From assembly GCA_025526915.1 (NCBI GenBank), contig JAHLKH010000002.1, positions 124,001 to 188,000 on the forward strand: a DNA stretch of 64,000 nt, in the 5' to 3' direction. Below, piece by piece: positions 13,194-26,736 of the stretch. A model generated the notes under the pieces. That model saw nothing but the letters and a program-made list of their open reading frames with translations. It was not told where the DNA came from and did not search any database. Position 1 is the first letter of the stretch. Each line of letters opens with the position of its first letter. A program made the translations under genes and the position numbers. The DNA is from Entophlyctis helioformis. Lineage: Eukaryota > Chytridiomycota > Chytridiomycetes > Chytridiales > Chytriomycetaceae.

Positions 13194-15931
13194 ATGTCGG
13201 CGGCGTTGACGGCCGTGAGTGCAACAGTGGCAGCAACAGTGGCAGCAACAGCAACAGCAGCGACGCCGGCGGCAGCAGCAGACCGCGGGCCGTGGTCGGT
13301 CGGCGACACGCTTGACCACGTGCTCAGAGCCGCGTGGGGCCGCCTGGCCAGGACGGTGTGGTCTGCGTCGTCGTCGTCGGCTGCGTCTGCGGCTGCTGCT
13401 GCTGCTTCGGCCGACGGGGCGTCGTCTGCGACTGCTGCGTCTGCTGCCGCCAAGTCGATGCTGTCCATGAGGTGCGTGCGTCTGCCTGCGGGGCTGTCTG
13501 CGGGGCTGTCTGCGGGGCTGTCTGCGGGGCTGCCTGTGGGGCTGCCTATGGACCTGCCATACAGCCTGCCCGCTGGCCACTCACTCGCCTGGTGCACTCC
13601 TGCGGCCTTTCTCGCCTCGCCTCGCCTTCCTCGCCTCGCCTTCCTCGCCGCTTGTCGCCACGCCGCCTTGAACAGCTCCGTCGTTTCCTCTGCTTGTGCG
13701 TATCGCTGCTACTGCTCTGCTACTGCTGCTACTGCCGCCCATGCATCTCGTGTACGTTGCGCTGCTGTCTGCCCTGTCTCACGCCGTCTGTGCCCGCCCC
13801 CTCCCGGCAGTCTTTCTGGTCGCCGGCGTCACGCTCGTGCTCGTGCGCCGCATCTCGTCCATCGCCCAGCCCATCCAGCCGCGCCGTCTGAGGTGCGCTA
13901 CCCCGTTTGTCCCGCATCTGTCTCACCGCCACCTCGCATCGTGTCTCGCCGCATCGTGTCTCGCATCTGTCTCACATCTGCCTCCTCGACAGGTTCCTGC
14001 CGCGCCTGCTGCTGCGTCTGCCCGTGACGCTGGCCGCCGTCATGCTCATGTTCAGCTTCGCCCGCCTCTACGCCCTCGACGAGCTGCCCGAGAACTCGGA
14101 CCTCACCTTCCTGCTGTTCTTTGTGCTGCACTGCTTCGACTTTGTCGTGAGCTCCTTCATCTCCGTGCTCGAGACCGGCCGCGCCCGCCACGACGAGCAC
14201 CAGGGCGAGCCGCCCAACGTCATCGAGTGGGGCGCCGCCCTCTACTTCAACGCCGACAAGCTCACCTCGGCCAACAGCCCCGTCATCGTCATGATCGCCA
14301 TCCAGCTCGTCCAGATCGTGCTCACCAACACCATCGGCATCGTCGACAGCGTGCACAAGCACCGCCTGATCCCGTCCATGCTCGTTGGCCTCGTCAACAT
14401 CGCCCACGCCTTCTACTGGACCATGCTCCTCCAGCGGCCCGGCTACCCCGCCATCTTTTGGATCGCCCGCATCCCAGAGATGCTGCTGGTCCTCTACTTT
14501 GGCATCCTCGGCACCGCCTACGTGGCCAGCCGACTGGTGCTCGGCGACAACATGCGCACCGACCCTGACCTGTGGAGCGGCGTCTCGCTGCGCGACGATT
14601 TTAACATGGCGCTGCGCAAGTGGGCCACGGCGAGCGCCAAGACCGTCTCGAGCGTCGAGTCGGGCTACTCGCGCGAGCTCGAGCCCATCTTTGCACCGGC
14701 CGGCATCGGTCTGCCGCCTTCGATCCTCATGGACGCTGTCGAGCCGCCCACCGGCTTCCGCCTCAACCTCGACGAGCTCGAGATCCGCAAGGACAAGTCG
14801 ACCGTGTGGAGCCGCATACTGGACTCGGCGCGCAACGATGACGTGGCCGAGGGCCCGTACCGTGTCATGACCATGTACTCGCAGTCGTTTGGCGCGGTCG
14901 GCTCGTCGCTGCAGATTGGTGCTGCCCGCGCCATGAAGTGGTTTGGCATGGATCTGGCGTCGCGGCGCCGCAACAGCCGCAGTGGGCGTGAGAGCGACGT
15001 GGACGAGGACGACGTGGGCGATGACGACTACAGACCCGAGTGGGAGGACGCGAATGGACTCGAGCGCCACGCCGCGTTTGACGGAGCGGAGCAGTGGGGA
15101 CATGGCCATGGCGCTGTTGGCCACTATGCTGCTTCCCCTGCTGCTGATAACGACGACGACGATGCCAGCAGCGTGAGCACCACCCGGTCAGACTGCGATG
15201 ACGACGAGTACGCCGAAGACGACGAGCAGGAACAGGACGAAATGTACAAGGAGGTGTTCTGGCTCGCCAAGGATCTGCAGACGCCAGTGTCCGAGACGCC
15301 GCATGTCGTTCTGCCTGGCAACACAACGCCGATGAAGCAGGGTGCGAGACGGCGGTCGTCTGCACGCGATGTGGGGAGCCCGGCATCGCCCGGCGGGCTC
15401 TTTGCTCTCGCGCCGGTGCTCCAGCAAGCGCAGGCCGAGGACCGGGTGCTCACACGGCGCCAACGCCGGCTCATGGGCATCCCGCTGTCGTCACTCGCAG
15501 ACGCGTTGTTTGTCGGTGGTGGCGGTGGCAGCGGCATACCTGGATCGCCGCTCGGCCGCTCGCCCACATCGCCACCGCGCAGCGCACCTGCCTCGCCGTC
15601 GATGTCGCAGTCGTTCTCTGGCGAGCATGCCGCCCAGTACATGGACGACGAGGGCGATGGGCCGAGCGCCGACTTTTCTACACGGCCATGCGTGGTGTGC
15701 CATTTAGAGCCGCGATCGATTGTGCTGCGGCCGTGCGGCTGTCTGTGTCTGTGCGACACGGGCTGCCGCGAGGCGCTCGCCCTTCGCGATTACAGTACGT
15801 GGACGTGCATGTAATGTAACACGATGCCGCGGTGTTGGTGGCATGGACTGACATGATGCTGGCACTGAACAGAGGAATGCCCGTGCTGCCGTCGGCCTGT
15901 CAAGGGATACCAAAAGATCTTCCAGCCTTGA
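13194..15931 (+). CDS. Polytopic RING-finger E3 ligase, Asi1/Asi3-like
   Basis: Multi-pass membrane protein with a C-terminal RING, resembling fungal Asi1/Asi3 inner-nuclear-membrane ubiquitin ligases (family assignment by architecture). The first exon is Ala/Ser rich (13194-13471). A middle exon ending at 13892 encodes hydrophobic segments. The main exon (13993-15794) has several predicted membrane helices up to about 14550, then an acidic cytosolic/nucleoplasmic region. The RING begins CVVCHLEPRSIVLRPCGCLCLC in the main exon and is completed in a short last exon (15872-15931) that adds KECPCCRRPVKGYQKIFQP and the stop. Without that splice the reading frame would end before the last cysteine pair. 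The start of the second exon is uncertain because several acceptors exist in 13550-13690. Confidence 0.72.
13487..13550. repeat. 12-bp tandem repeat
   Basis: Four to five near-perfect copies of TGCGGGGCTGTC lie just after the first donor of the RING-protein gene, inside its probable first intron. Confidence 0.85.
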
Positions 15932-16189
15932 TCGCGTTCAGTCTCCTTTTCTCTTCTGTGTGCCATATCTGTCTGTCTCTGTGTGTGTCTCTGTGTGTGT
16001 GTGTGTGTGCTGGGACCGTGGTGCCTGTTGGCCTGCGACTCGAATGAATGAGTATTCCACTCACACTGCTAGCCAGTCGTTTTCTGGATACGAGTGTTAC
16101 CATAAGGGCACTTCCGCCCACTACATCTGGGGCAAATCGCGACCAAATCGCGACTTTCCCGCTCAAACCAAAAACCCCACTGCCAGCAC

Positions 16190-17984
16190 ATGGTATCGCT
16201 CATCATACAGAGCCCATACACGCTCACCTATGCCGGCAGTCTCGTCTTCGACCTCGCTCTCCTATGCTTCTGGGCCGCGTCCGCCATCCGCAACCGCGTG
16301 CGCGGGTTCCACCTGTCCCTGTTTGACATCCTCACAGCCTACCTGGTCCTCAAGATCATCGAGGACGCCATGAGCGTGTCGTCGATGGTCTGTTTTGAGC
16401 TGCAGAGTAAGCCGGTCGACCTTTAGACCCGCCGTAAGAGGGCAACGAGGCGATGGGTGGTTTGTTCTTACTGACAATGACCACGCACTCACACGCTCGC
16501 GTGTCTGGCTGTCGGGTTGTCTGTCTGCGGTGGCAGTCGATGCGACGAACCTGTACGTAGCGACCAACCTCGTATCGCTCGCATCGGTTGCGTGTTTCTA
16601 CGGTATCCAGGCACTCATATGCGTAAGTGGTGGCACCAAAGAATGTACCTGTCGCGTCGATGCGATTGCACGTGTGCTGACTCGTGGTGCTTTGCGCGCG
16701 GGGTGGTTGTGGCGGCATCTGTCGTTTCCAGAAAGGGCTGAGCGTCACTCGGTCCGCATTGCTGCCAACCGAGCAGCAGATCGCGTTGGGTGAGTCGTGT
16801 CATCGTACGTCGACCACCGCTTCACCAGCATGCGTCTAACACGGAAGGCATTGCAAGTCGTCGGGCTGTCCATGACCATTGTCGACCTGCTCGCCAGCGG
16901 ATCAACGCAGATCTACTCGATATCGCTCGTGTGTATCATTATTGTTATCCTGCGGCTGCTGCTCCTGCAACTCGATCGCAATATCCACGCGGTCACTGTA
17001 CAGCTCGAGACGATGGCAGTGCGTCCCCTCTCCCCTCTCGCCCTCTCCCCTTTAATCTCCCCTCTTGCCTTCACTCTCACATACACTGACACATGGAACA
17101 CGAGCCAGATCAACCCAAGCGTGCCACGGGGCTTCCTGACCATCCTACAGCAAAAGATTGTGCTGCTCTCGTACTACCGACTGACGCTCATCTCGTACAT
17201 GACGTCGTCGGTCGTTATCCATATCGCCAAGTTCATCGCCCCACCCGTGAACGTGTTTGTGGCCGAGAAGATTGCGCTCGCGATGGCGTTGACGAGCGTG
17301 TTCTGGCTGTTCCGGATACAGAGACCCACCGAGGTGCGGCTGCGTGTCGGCATCGACGGGCGGCTGATTGTGACGGTCGGGCCGTTCCCGACACCGACGG
17401 TCGCGCCGGGCGGCCGGGAGACGCAACGGCGGGACAGGTGGTGACGGGCGGCACGCCTGCTGTCGCTGTATCGCCAACACCTGTTGCGGGAATGGTTGCG
17501 CCTGGATCAACGACTGCTGCTGCTGCTGCTGCTGCTGGTGGAGCCGACACACCTGTTGATGTGAATGGCGTGGCGGCAGGACCACTCGCGGCCCTGCGAA
17601 CACACGCGTTCACTGCACAACCGTCGTCCTCGAGTCTCGGATCAGGGAGTATCGTAAGCCACTTCATCTCATCCTTACCACACTCTCACAATCCCCCCTG
17701 CCCCTCAATCCCAACACACAACTAACGCCTTGCACGAAACAACAACGATGGCTGAGCAGAGCCAGTCACAGGACGGCATCAACATGAGCAGACTGCTGCA
17801 TCCACCGATCCTCCCACACCCGCTATACTTTGTGGTGCTCCATCCGCGGACCGTCGAGTACATGCACCAGCACAGTGCCAAACACGCTTTGCACGGGTTG
17901 CTCGACGACGGATCGCGGCCGTGGATGTCCAAGCCGCCCATCACGCTCGGCGTCCTTGTCAAGGACAGCATACGGCCTGAATAA
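16190..17984 (+). CDS. Polytopic membrane protein of unknown family
   Basis: About seven hydrophobic segments are encoded in exons beginning 16190 (LTYAGSLVFDLALLCFWAAS), 16537 (DATNLYVATNLVSLASVACF), 16732, about 16800 (QVVGLSMTIVDLLASG, ISLVCIIIVILRLLLLQL) and about 17100 (LTLISYMTSSVVIHIAKFI, KIALAMALTSVFWLF). The layout suggests a seven-helix or solute-carrier-like protein, but no signature motif was recognised. The cytosolic tail is Ala/Thr rich, and an exon from about 17758 to 17984 can be joined in frame through a GTAAGC donor near 17655. Two places do not connect cleanly: around 16790-16830, and near 17420 where coding shifts frame. Either unusual introns or sequence indels are involved. 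Nothing else is seen in 15932-16189. Confidence 0.55.
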
Positions 17985-18101
17985 CATCCTCTGGTATACC
18001 CGATTCATTATTGGTGCATAGTCGGTGCTTAACGGAGGGACGGGGCGGGGCGGCGGTGGCCAATCCGCGGGCCACGTTGGCCAAAACGGGGAGTGGCTGT
18101 G

Positions 18102-19443
18102 ATCACCAGATACCGACACTGGGTCTGTACACGACAGCCACAGGCGACGAAGCGTCTTGCTGTTGCTGCTGCTGTTGTTGTGTGGACTGGTCGCGCACAA
18201 GGACGACGCGCAGTCCCGACACGGGCGAGCCGTCCCTTGCTGCGTATGTGGTCGTCTCAATACCTGGATTGATTTCGCATCAGTTTGCTGCCCCACGATC
18301 AAACTGACGAGCGGATGAACAGGCCAATGGTTGCACAGAGTCAAGGGAGTCCAAAAGAGCGAGTACCTTGATCAAACGCTATAGAGCGCTCACGCAACAC
18401 GAGCGTGATCGAGACAATAATGGTCAAGGCTGCACATTGCCATCGCATCGCGTCAGCACAGTCATTCGATGCAACACGAGTCGACCGAGCGTACCTGGAT
18501 CAACACTGCAATCAGCACGCAGCCAGCGTGTTAGTCACTCGAGCGAGGCGATAAGGGGGGTGCCAGGTGTGCCATGCATGCCCACGTACCCTATCAGCTC
18601 GATCTGGTCCATCTCGCGCAGACATGCAGTGATCCAGTCGACGTATCTAGTCCAATGGCGATCAGCCATCAGCCATCAGCACCACCGTAGCCATCCATGC
18701 ACACACATACACACACACACCCTTCAATCTGGCGATCGCCTGCAAGTTCCATGGCAGGCCCATCCACAACAACAGACGGCACAATCGGAAGCGGCTCGCC
18801 CACAAGCGGTAGCATGGCGACCGCCGGCGGTTTCGGATACTGGTCCTTTGAGCTCGAGGCCTGTTGATGCTGATGCTGATGCTGATGCTGATGCTGATGC
18901 CGTCTCGCATGCTGCGGCTGCTGGCTCGGGCTGGCGTCTGCTGGGCCCTTGTCTTTCTTGGACGATCGTCTGGGACCGGCTGTGTTGGGCCTGTGCTTGG
19001 ACGGACTGCTGCCACCTGCAGCAGCTGCATGCGGAGTCGCAGGAACAGCAACAGGAACTGCAGATCCAAGGTCGGCGGATGGAACAAAGACTGGCGCCAT
19101 GGGCGAGAGCGTCACCGCTGCTGATGCTGGGGGCTGATGCTGATGCTGATGCTGCTGATGCTGATGCTGCTGTCTGCGGCGACGGGCCAGAGCGAGAGCC
19201 ATGCCGTCTGTTCTTGGTCGGTGTGGTGGATGCAGTGGCAGAGTTGGCTGGTGCTGGAGAACCCGATAAGGGCTTGCGGCCCGAATGCTTGCGGGCTCCG
19301 CTGGCATTGGCGCCAGTGTCGGCAACACTGGCGGAAGGGGTGAAGGCAGCAGCGGCAGCGGCGGTTGCGGTTGTGGTGCTCATGTTCTGCATAATGGCCA
19401 TCTGCGCATGCCGTCCATCTGGGTCAGACACGGCCACGGGCAT
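18102..19443 (-). CDS. Probable small membrane protein with disordered N-terminus
   Basis: Reading leftward, an Ala/Thr/Ser-rich start (about 19443-19200) leads into a His-Gln-rich and Lys/Ser-rich region (to 18725). Short exons follow: RYVDWITACLREMDQIELIG (near 18600), then one containing a hydrophobic segment CAALTIIVSITLVL (near 18430), one with HPLVSLIVGQQ (near 18310), and a last exon DGSPVSGLRVVLVRDQ with a Gln run ending at the stop 18102-18104. Two short hydrophobic segments after a helix and a polar tail are reminiscent of Spo7/CNEP1R1, the Nem1 phosphatase partner, but this is a weak architectural guess. The frame changes near 19200, so the N-terminal part may not belong to it. CAG-type trinucleotide repeats at 18865-18900 and 19130-19165 lie within it. 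Confidence 0.4.
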
Positions 19444-19485
19444 CTGTCGAGCAGCACACGGAGCACTGACATTTTTCAGCAAAAC

Positions 19486-22400
19486 ATGGTAAGAGTTTGC
19501 TTGGCAAGCTGCTTATCAATAGCTCGATATGAGTGGCAAGAAGTCGCTTGCGCGCGTTGGTGGCAGCAGCCACTCGCCGGCGATGCTGCTGCTCTGCGCA
19601 GAGTGCAGCACGTGTATGCAGTGCTGGCTGCTCCAGGCGACGGCAGCCACGGCGCCAGCAATGGCGGCAGCAACAACGGCAACAGTGAGTTGGCAGGCCA
19701 CAGCCATAACAGACACAACACACACAGACACCACAGACACACACAGACAAGCTTGGCGCGCTGACACGTGCTGCTTCCTCGGCCAGACGACAAGAGCAAG
19801 GTGACGGTGCGCATCGGCGATGTCGTCTTCGAGGTCCGCGTGCCCGAGTGGCCCGAGTGTGTGCCCAGCGCTCTGCTCCCCTTCTTTGGAGACTCGCAGG
19901 TGCGTCCGCCCGCTTGCCCGATGGTGCCGCTCCAGATCTGCGTGTCGCTGACCCGCTCGCTGCGCAGGATCTGATTGCACATCTGCGCTGGATGGCCCAA
20001 AAGGACCAGCTGGGACAGGACATGTTCCTGACGGGGTAAGCAGGCCGCCTGCGAATCCAGCCGATCCGCTTCATCTCACGCCTCTCGCCTCGTCTTGCCC
20101 AACAGAGTTCCTGGCCCGCTCAAGCGCAGTCTGGTACGAGCGGTGCATGTCGCATGACCCACAGGGACCATCCATTCATCCGTCCGTCGGTCGGGTCGTG
20201 CAGACCACTTGCGCTGACACTTTGGACACGTTCGACAGGTGCTGCGCTATGCACAGCTGGCGCAGCGTGAGATCGAGTACGTTGCTCTCTCGCGCGACGT
20301 GACAGACAGCGATCTCAAGCAGCGACGCGAGATCCGCAACGGCACTGCCGTTTACATTGACCAAGCCTGTGTGCGCGCTGCCACCAAGGGCCGGCTGCTC
20401 ATTCTGGACGGCGTCGAGGTAAGCACCTGCGCAACTCTGCACAGTCTGGTTGGGCATTCCGCCAACACTCGCGCGCATTGACATGCACAGAAAGCAGAAC
20501 GCAATGTGCTTCCGGTCCTCAACAACCTGCTCGAGAACCGCGAGATGGCGCTCGAAGACGGCCGGTTTCTTGTGCATGCCAAGCGCTACGACAGCCTTGT
20601 CAGCGATCGCAGCCAGTCAGCCATGGAAAATGCAAAGGTATGTAGAGCGCCGTTCATGGTCTCGCAAGACTCTGCAACCCGGCCATTTTCGCTGATCCGT
20701 GCTCGTCTCGAACAGCTTGTGCGCACATCGGAAAGCTTTATCGTGGTCGCCCTGGGACTGCCGGTGCCAAAGTACGATGGCTTTCCTCTTGATCCGCCGC
20801 TGCGCAGCCGGTTCCAAGCGCGCTTCATTCCATCGCCCGGATTCAAGAGCCAGCTCGATCACCTGGGCCGCCTCTACCCAAGCGTGGCAAAGCGCAGCAT
20901 CGAGCGCGTCGTGTCCGTCGGCATGGTGCTCAACGACGACTCTGTTGACCACGGCATGCCCATCCCCGAGTTTCCTGCACTGCTCGACCATTTCATGGCC
21001 GTGCTCAGCAAGTTCCCCAAAGCCGATCCCCGCGAAATCATGGACATGTGCTACCCGTACCCGTCCATGTCCAACTTTGACGAGAACACGGCCAATGTCA
21101 TCAACAGTCTCTACGAGCGTTTCGAGCTCACGCCACGCCGTGTTCTGGCTCCGCTGCAGCCTGCATCTGCAGCCGGGCAGCCAGCACCGCCACTGTCGTC
21201 CGACACCATCGCCATGGAGTACAAGCTCGTCTCGTTTGGCCGCCAGAAACTCGATGCCTCGCATGGCTCCTTCTTCTCGGTCCCAGTCTTCCAGCGCAAT
21301 GGACGGTTCAGCGATCGCAACGGCGGCATTCTGCGTGTGCAGTTCCCAAGCGGCCCGCTCGACTCGTCTGAATCCGCGTACTTTGTGCAGGCAGCCTACC
21401 ATGAGTCGCTGCTGATCAAGCTCCTCATGGCCCACTCGTCTGGCGACATATGTCTCATTGGCGAGAAGGGATCAGGCAAGTCGGCTGTTCTGCGGGCCTT
21501 TACGCGTCTGCTTGGCTACGAGGTCGAGTACATCCCAGTGCACAAGGACATGTCCGCCCGCGACCTTCTCCAGCGCCGCAACACCGTCCCTTCTGGCGAC
21601 ACGGTCTGGGAGAACTCTGGTCTGGTCGAGGCCGCCTTGAACGGCCGCGTGGCTGTGCTGGATCCCATAGAAGTCCTATCTTTTGGCACGCTCGCCAGCA
21701 TCCAGCGCCTGGTGACTGAGCGCGAAGTTGCGCTGCCCAGCGGCCTGACACTCATCCACCCTGACCGGTTCAAGATGCTGGTCTCCAAGCATGGATACAC
21801 GGCAGAGGATCTCGCCAAGCGCCAGATCATGCCTGTGCACCCGTCGTTCCGCATCATTGCCGTCGCTCGGCCAACCACCACGGCCAACACCAAGGGCACA
21901 TGGCTGACCCCCGAGCTGGCGTCCATGTTCCTGTTTGTGCCCATGCGTCCGCTCAACTCGGTCGAAGAGAACCATGTGATCCAGACGCTCTTCCCAAGCG
22001 TGCCCTTTGACACGATCAGGTCGCTGTCGTCCCTCGCCCACGAGCTCAGACTCGAAAAGGACGAGATGCTCCAGACGCTCGCAACAAGTCTTTCGACGCG
22101 CCAGCTGCTGCGAATCGCACGCCGCCTGACCCTCTACCCCAACGAGAACCTGCGGTCCATCATCTTCAAGGCCAGTCTCTACCGCTTTCTGCCGTCCATG
22201 GCCAAAGACGCCTTTGGCAAGTACCTGGACGACCACAAGATCCCGCCCGAGGCCGACTGGCCAGAGGACTCTGAGCTCGTCACAGAGGTTGTTCCAGCCA
22301 CTGCCAGCAAGCCCAGCGTGCTGCGCATTGGCGACATTGAGCATCCCGTCTCGCTCGACACCAACCCGCTCATGATCCCCGATGTTGTGTTTTACGAAAA

Positions 22401-25400
22401 CACCAAGCAGACGTTTGTGCTGCAGGACATGCTCAAGGACTACGCGCTTGGCGAGCATCTGCTTCTCATTGGCAACCAGGGCGTCGGCAAGAACAAGCTT
22501 GTCGATCGATTCCTTCAGCTGCTGCGTCTGCCGCGCGAGTACATTCAGCTGCACCGCGATGTGACCGTGTACAGTCTGACATCGAGCCCGACGGTCATCA
22601 ACGGCCGCCTGGTGTACGAGGACTCGCCGCTCGTCCGTGCGGTCCGCGAGGGATACATCCTCGTCGTCGACGAGGCCGACAAGGCACCGACACACGTCAC
22701 GTCTGTGCTCAAGTCGCTCGTGGAGGACGGCGAGATGGTGCTGAGCGACGGCCGCCGCATTGTGGCCGAGCCTGTCAAGGGCGAGTCCACGTCCAAGACG
22801 ATCCTGATCCACCCCAACTTCCGCATGTTTGTGCTCGCCAACCGGCCGGGCTTCCCCTTCCTGGGCAACGACTTTTGGCGCGAGATTGGCGACGTCTTTG
22901 CCTGCCACTGCGTCGACAACCCGGACGCGCAGTCTGAGATGCAGCTGCTCAAAAAGTACGCTCCCAATGTCTCTGACGACCTGCTCATGAAACTCATTTC
23001 GTCGTTCAAGGACCTGCGCCGTCTTGTGGACGAGGGTCTCATCAACTACCCGTACTCGACGCGCGAGCTGGTCAATGTCGTCAAGCATCTGCAGACGTAC
23101 CCGGGCGAGGGTCTTTCACGGGCCCTGCAGAACGTGTTTGACTTTGACCAGCACGAGTCGGACGTTAAGAACATTCTCATCGAGACCATGAACAAGAACG
23201 GCATTCCCACAGGCATGCAGTCGACGTTCCGCGTCGATCTCGCTGCTGTGATTGACTTGCCGAGCCCGGTTGTGCTTGAGCAATGGACCGTGTCGCCCAA
23301 GCCGAAGCTGGCCGTTGCCGGCAAGACGCAAGAGATCAGCATCCGCGGCTCGTGGCGTCTCGACCGTCCCAAGACGTGGGAGCCCCTCCACCGTCGCGAC
23401 GGCCGCGCCGTTGTCTTTTCCGAGCTGGTGCATTCGTTCCAGCTGCCTGCCAAGGGCGAGGCTGTCGACATCATCCGCGGCGGCGACGGCTCGCTCGTGG
23501 CGCTGACGGTCAATCCGGCCATGCTCACCATCATCTCGCCCGACCACCGCACGTTCCAGAGCATGGAGCTGTACGAGTACATTCCCTCGACACGCGCCAC
23601 GACGCTGCGGCTGGCAGAGATTGGCCAAGGGAAGCTGTGCATCCACAACTCGGTCGAAAACGGCCTTGTGCTGATTGACTTCAAGCAGGGTCTGATCTCC
23701 ATGGCCACCATCAAAGGCGTGGATCCCGTGCTGGAAACCACCCTATGCAGCGGGTCAGAGCAGTACGGGTACCTTGTCTGCTTCCAGCGCGAGATGGGCA
23801 TCATTGTGCACCTGGACTTTGGCAAAATGGTGCAGTCGGTGTTCCGCACCGCACTGGACATCGCATCCATCCAGATCCTGTCTGGACAGCGCTGGGTCAT
23901 TCAAGAAACCGACTCCAAGCTGCATCTCGTGTCGCTCATCCGCACGGACAAGAGGTAGCGTGCTCGCCGTCTGTTCCTGCCAGAGTACGACTCTGAGGTT
24001 CTGACTTTCTGATGTGCTTGGCATGAAATGGCATGGCATGACATGATGGCAGCATCTCTATTGAAACGAGACCTGTGGCGCGTAGCGACTGTCTGCGCGG
24101 CACACCAGCGTTCCTCCAAGCCGCGTCTCTCCCCGACCAAGACAATACATCATGGCTCAACGTCGCGCCACCGCCGTCTTTGGCGCCAAGCTCGATTTCG
24201 GCAGCTTGCAGACGCTGACGGCCTCGCCCATCCCGGTCACGGCATGGGTCAAGGGCGATGCGGATCTGGCTGCGAACCGGTTCCTCAACTTGGCGTCTGC
24301 GTTCAAGGTCCTGGAGCAGACACACCAAGTCGCGTCACTTGTTCCATCCGATGACGTAAGCGCGATGTCGATCACTGTCTGGCTGGTCTGGCTGGCAATG
24401 CTGGCCGTCGACTGACCATGGATATGCCGCTTCACAGGTTGTGCAAAAGCCGCGCGGATGGATTGATTTGATGGATGTGCAGGCAAAGCGTGTGCGTCGC
24501 ATCAAAGTCCCGCTCGCTATCCCCATGAGCGCTGTCCGCGCACGCGACCTGCCGCTGTCAGGCAAGTCCGAGCGACCGATTGCGCCGACCGTGGCAGCCG
24601 GCAAGCTGATCGAGCTGTCCAAGGGCGATCTGCTGCTCATGGACCGCGCGGGTCTTGTGAGCGTGTTCCAGACTCGCTACGACCAGACACTGGCGGACGT
24701 CAAGCAGTGGACCAAGCTGACGGGATCGCTTGATTCTGGCACGCTCAGCATCATCTACGAGGGCCGCCACCCTGACGCCATCAACCGCGACGCTGGTGTT
24801 GCTGGTGATGGCGGCGGCGGGGGTCTGGTGGCGGCGGGTCTGGCGGAGGCGAGTCTGGCGGCGAAGGATCGCCGGGAGTGGGTGGCGAAGGCGGAGATGG
24901 CATGGGGGGCGAAGGTGGTGAAGGTGAGGGGGCCACGATCGCCATGCATGCATCCAATGATCATACACTCATGTGAGGCGTGTACGGAACCCAGGCAGCG
25001 GCGGCTCTGGCGGTACAGGCGGAAACGGCGAAGGTCAAGGCAACCCCAAACCAGGCCAAGAGGGCCGCCAGTCCGGCACGATTGATGCCGCCAACTTCAA
25101 GCTGCGCACGCCTGACGAAGTGCCCAAGGAGGTCACTGAAGCCCAGAAAGAGCTGCACAACAAGGCCATGCAGGCACGTCTGCAGAACCTGGACATGTCG
25201 GCCAAGGACATGGCGACGTTTACCGAGTACAGGCAGAACGTGCAGCGCGAGATCCGCGAGCTGCGCGTGATTCTCGAGTCGGTCGAGGCCAAGAACAAGG
25301 AACGCATCTGGCTGCGCAACAAGACGTCGGGCGAAATCGACGACACCAAGCTGTGAGTGCGGGCACTGTGTCCTGGCTATTGCGCGTCGTTTGTCGCGCT

Positions 25401-26561
25401 GACCCTGTGGAGCGCAGTGTCGAGGGTCTCGCGGGCGACCGCGCCATTTACAGGACACGCGGCGACAATGACAACGACCCGACGTTCCAGGAGAAGCCCA
25501 AGAAGATGTTCTTTGTGTTTGATCTGAGTGCGAGGCGAGTCATGCATGTGCTGGTGCACGAGTGATGGTCGGCTGACTGGCATGGTTCCGTGCTTGCTCG
25601 TTTAGTATGATGCGCTTCAATGGCCACGATGGACGGTAAGGATACATGCCGATTGACAGCTGGACATGCTGTGCACACAGCTGACACGGCTTTCCTTGCA
25701 GCATGGACCGCAGTCTAGAGTGTGCCATTAGTAAGAGAGTCTTGCCTGATATCCTGCATGATGAATGACGAGAGCTGACGCAGCTGGCACTGCCTGCCTT
25801 TGAACCTTGCAGTGATCATGGAAGGTATCTCACAACTCATTATCATTGCGACCATCGGGATGTAGGGCCTGACATTGCCATGCAATGGCAGCTTTCCGTG
25901 GCTTTGAGCACAAGTTCCGCTACAAGATCTGCGGCCACTCGGTATGATGAGCTATGCGCCGACAAGCGACAACAGTGCTAACATGGCTGGGCTTGAATCG
26001 CTAGGGTGACGGACCAGAAACGCCGTTTGTGCTTGAAGACAAGTACCCGCGCAACGAAAGGAGGTGCTGAATGTCGTGAGCCGCATGAGCGGACACGCAT
26101 CCTTTTGCATGAGCGGAGGTGGGGTCATGCGCGTGGGGCTTGCCTAACTGGCCGGCCGACTGACACTGAGTGCGCAACAGACACGACGGTTGCTGCCGTG
26201 ACATCTGCCGTCAAGAGCATTGTCAAGGACGAGGCGGACGACTACTTTGTGCTCGTGCTGTCGGATGCCAACCTGCACCAGTACAACATTGCACCTGCAA
26301 CCCTTGCTGCAGGTGCGTCTTTGCCATAGGCATGTGCCGTGTGTGGATGCATCGCCAAGCTGACTGACTGTCTGTCTGGCCATGCATGCAGCCCTCAAGG
26401 CCGACTCGCGCGTCAACGCGAGCATGATCTTCATTGGCAATGTCGCGGAGCAGGCCGACCGCCTCGTCAAGGGCCTGCCCGGCCATGCACACGTGTGTCT
26501 CAACAACCAGGATCTGCCCAAGATCATGAAGTCGATCTTCTTGGCGTCCCTCTCAAAGTAG
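19486..26561 (+). CDS. VWA8: VWA8 homologue (AAA ATPase with C-terminal VWA domain)
   Basis: Large AAA-type ATPase; the animal protein is mitochondrial. The start at 19486 gives an Arg/Ala-rich leader MVRVCLASCLSIARYEW that could be a targeting sequence. Conserved order: VRIGDVVFEVRVPEWPECVP, HLRWMAQKDQLGQDMFLTG, a first AAA unit with ALSRDVTDSDLKQRREIRNG, a second with LIGEKGSGKSAVLRAF (P-loop), a third with LIGNQGVGKNKLVDRF and VVDEADKAP, a beta-rich region, a Gly-rich linker, then the VWA domain ending FVLVLSDANLHQYNI and LPKIMKSIFLASLSK. Main exon 20716-23954; many short exons on both sides. Two single-base frame breaks are needed to explain conservation: a G run at 24819-24823 in the Gly-rich linker and an AAA run at 26057-26059. 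Both look like homopolymer undercalls or overcalls. Full length would be near 1,900 residues, as in animals. Confidence 0.9.
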
Positions 26562-26736
26562 CCCCAATGAATCCTTTCTGGTGGCCACGGGCCATACCTC
26601 ACATGCATGGACTACTTGAGGCCCTTTACAACGATCAGACGGACCCTCGAAGTTTGCTCTGTTTGCCATCAAAACACGCCCGCAACACGACACAACACGA
26701 CACGACCGCCTGTGACGCGAGCGGCAACCATTCGCC

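Noticed and set aside
18368..19492. Long plus-strand frame of 374 codons
   Set aside because: It lies opposite the His-Gln-rich region; its length comes from trinucleotide repeats, and the minus strand has better splice sites and composition.
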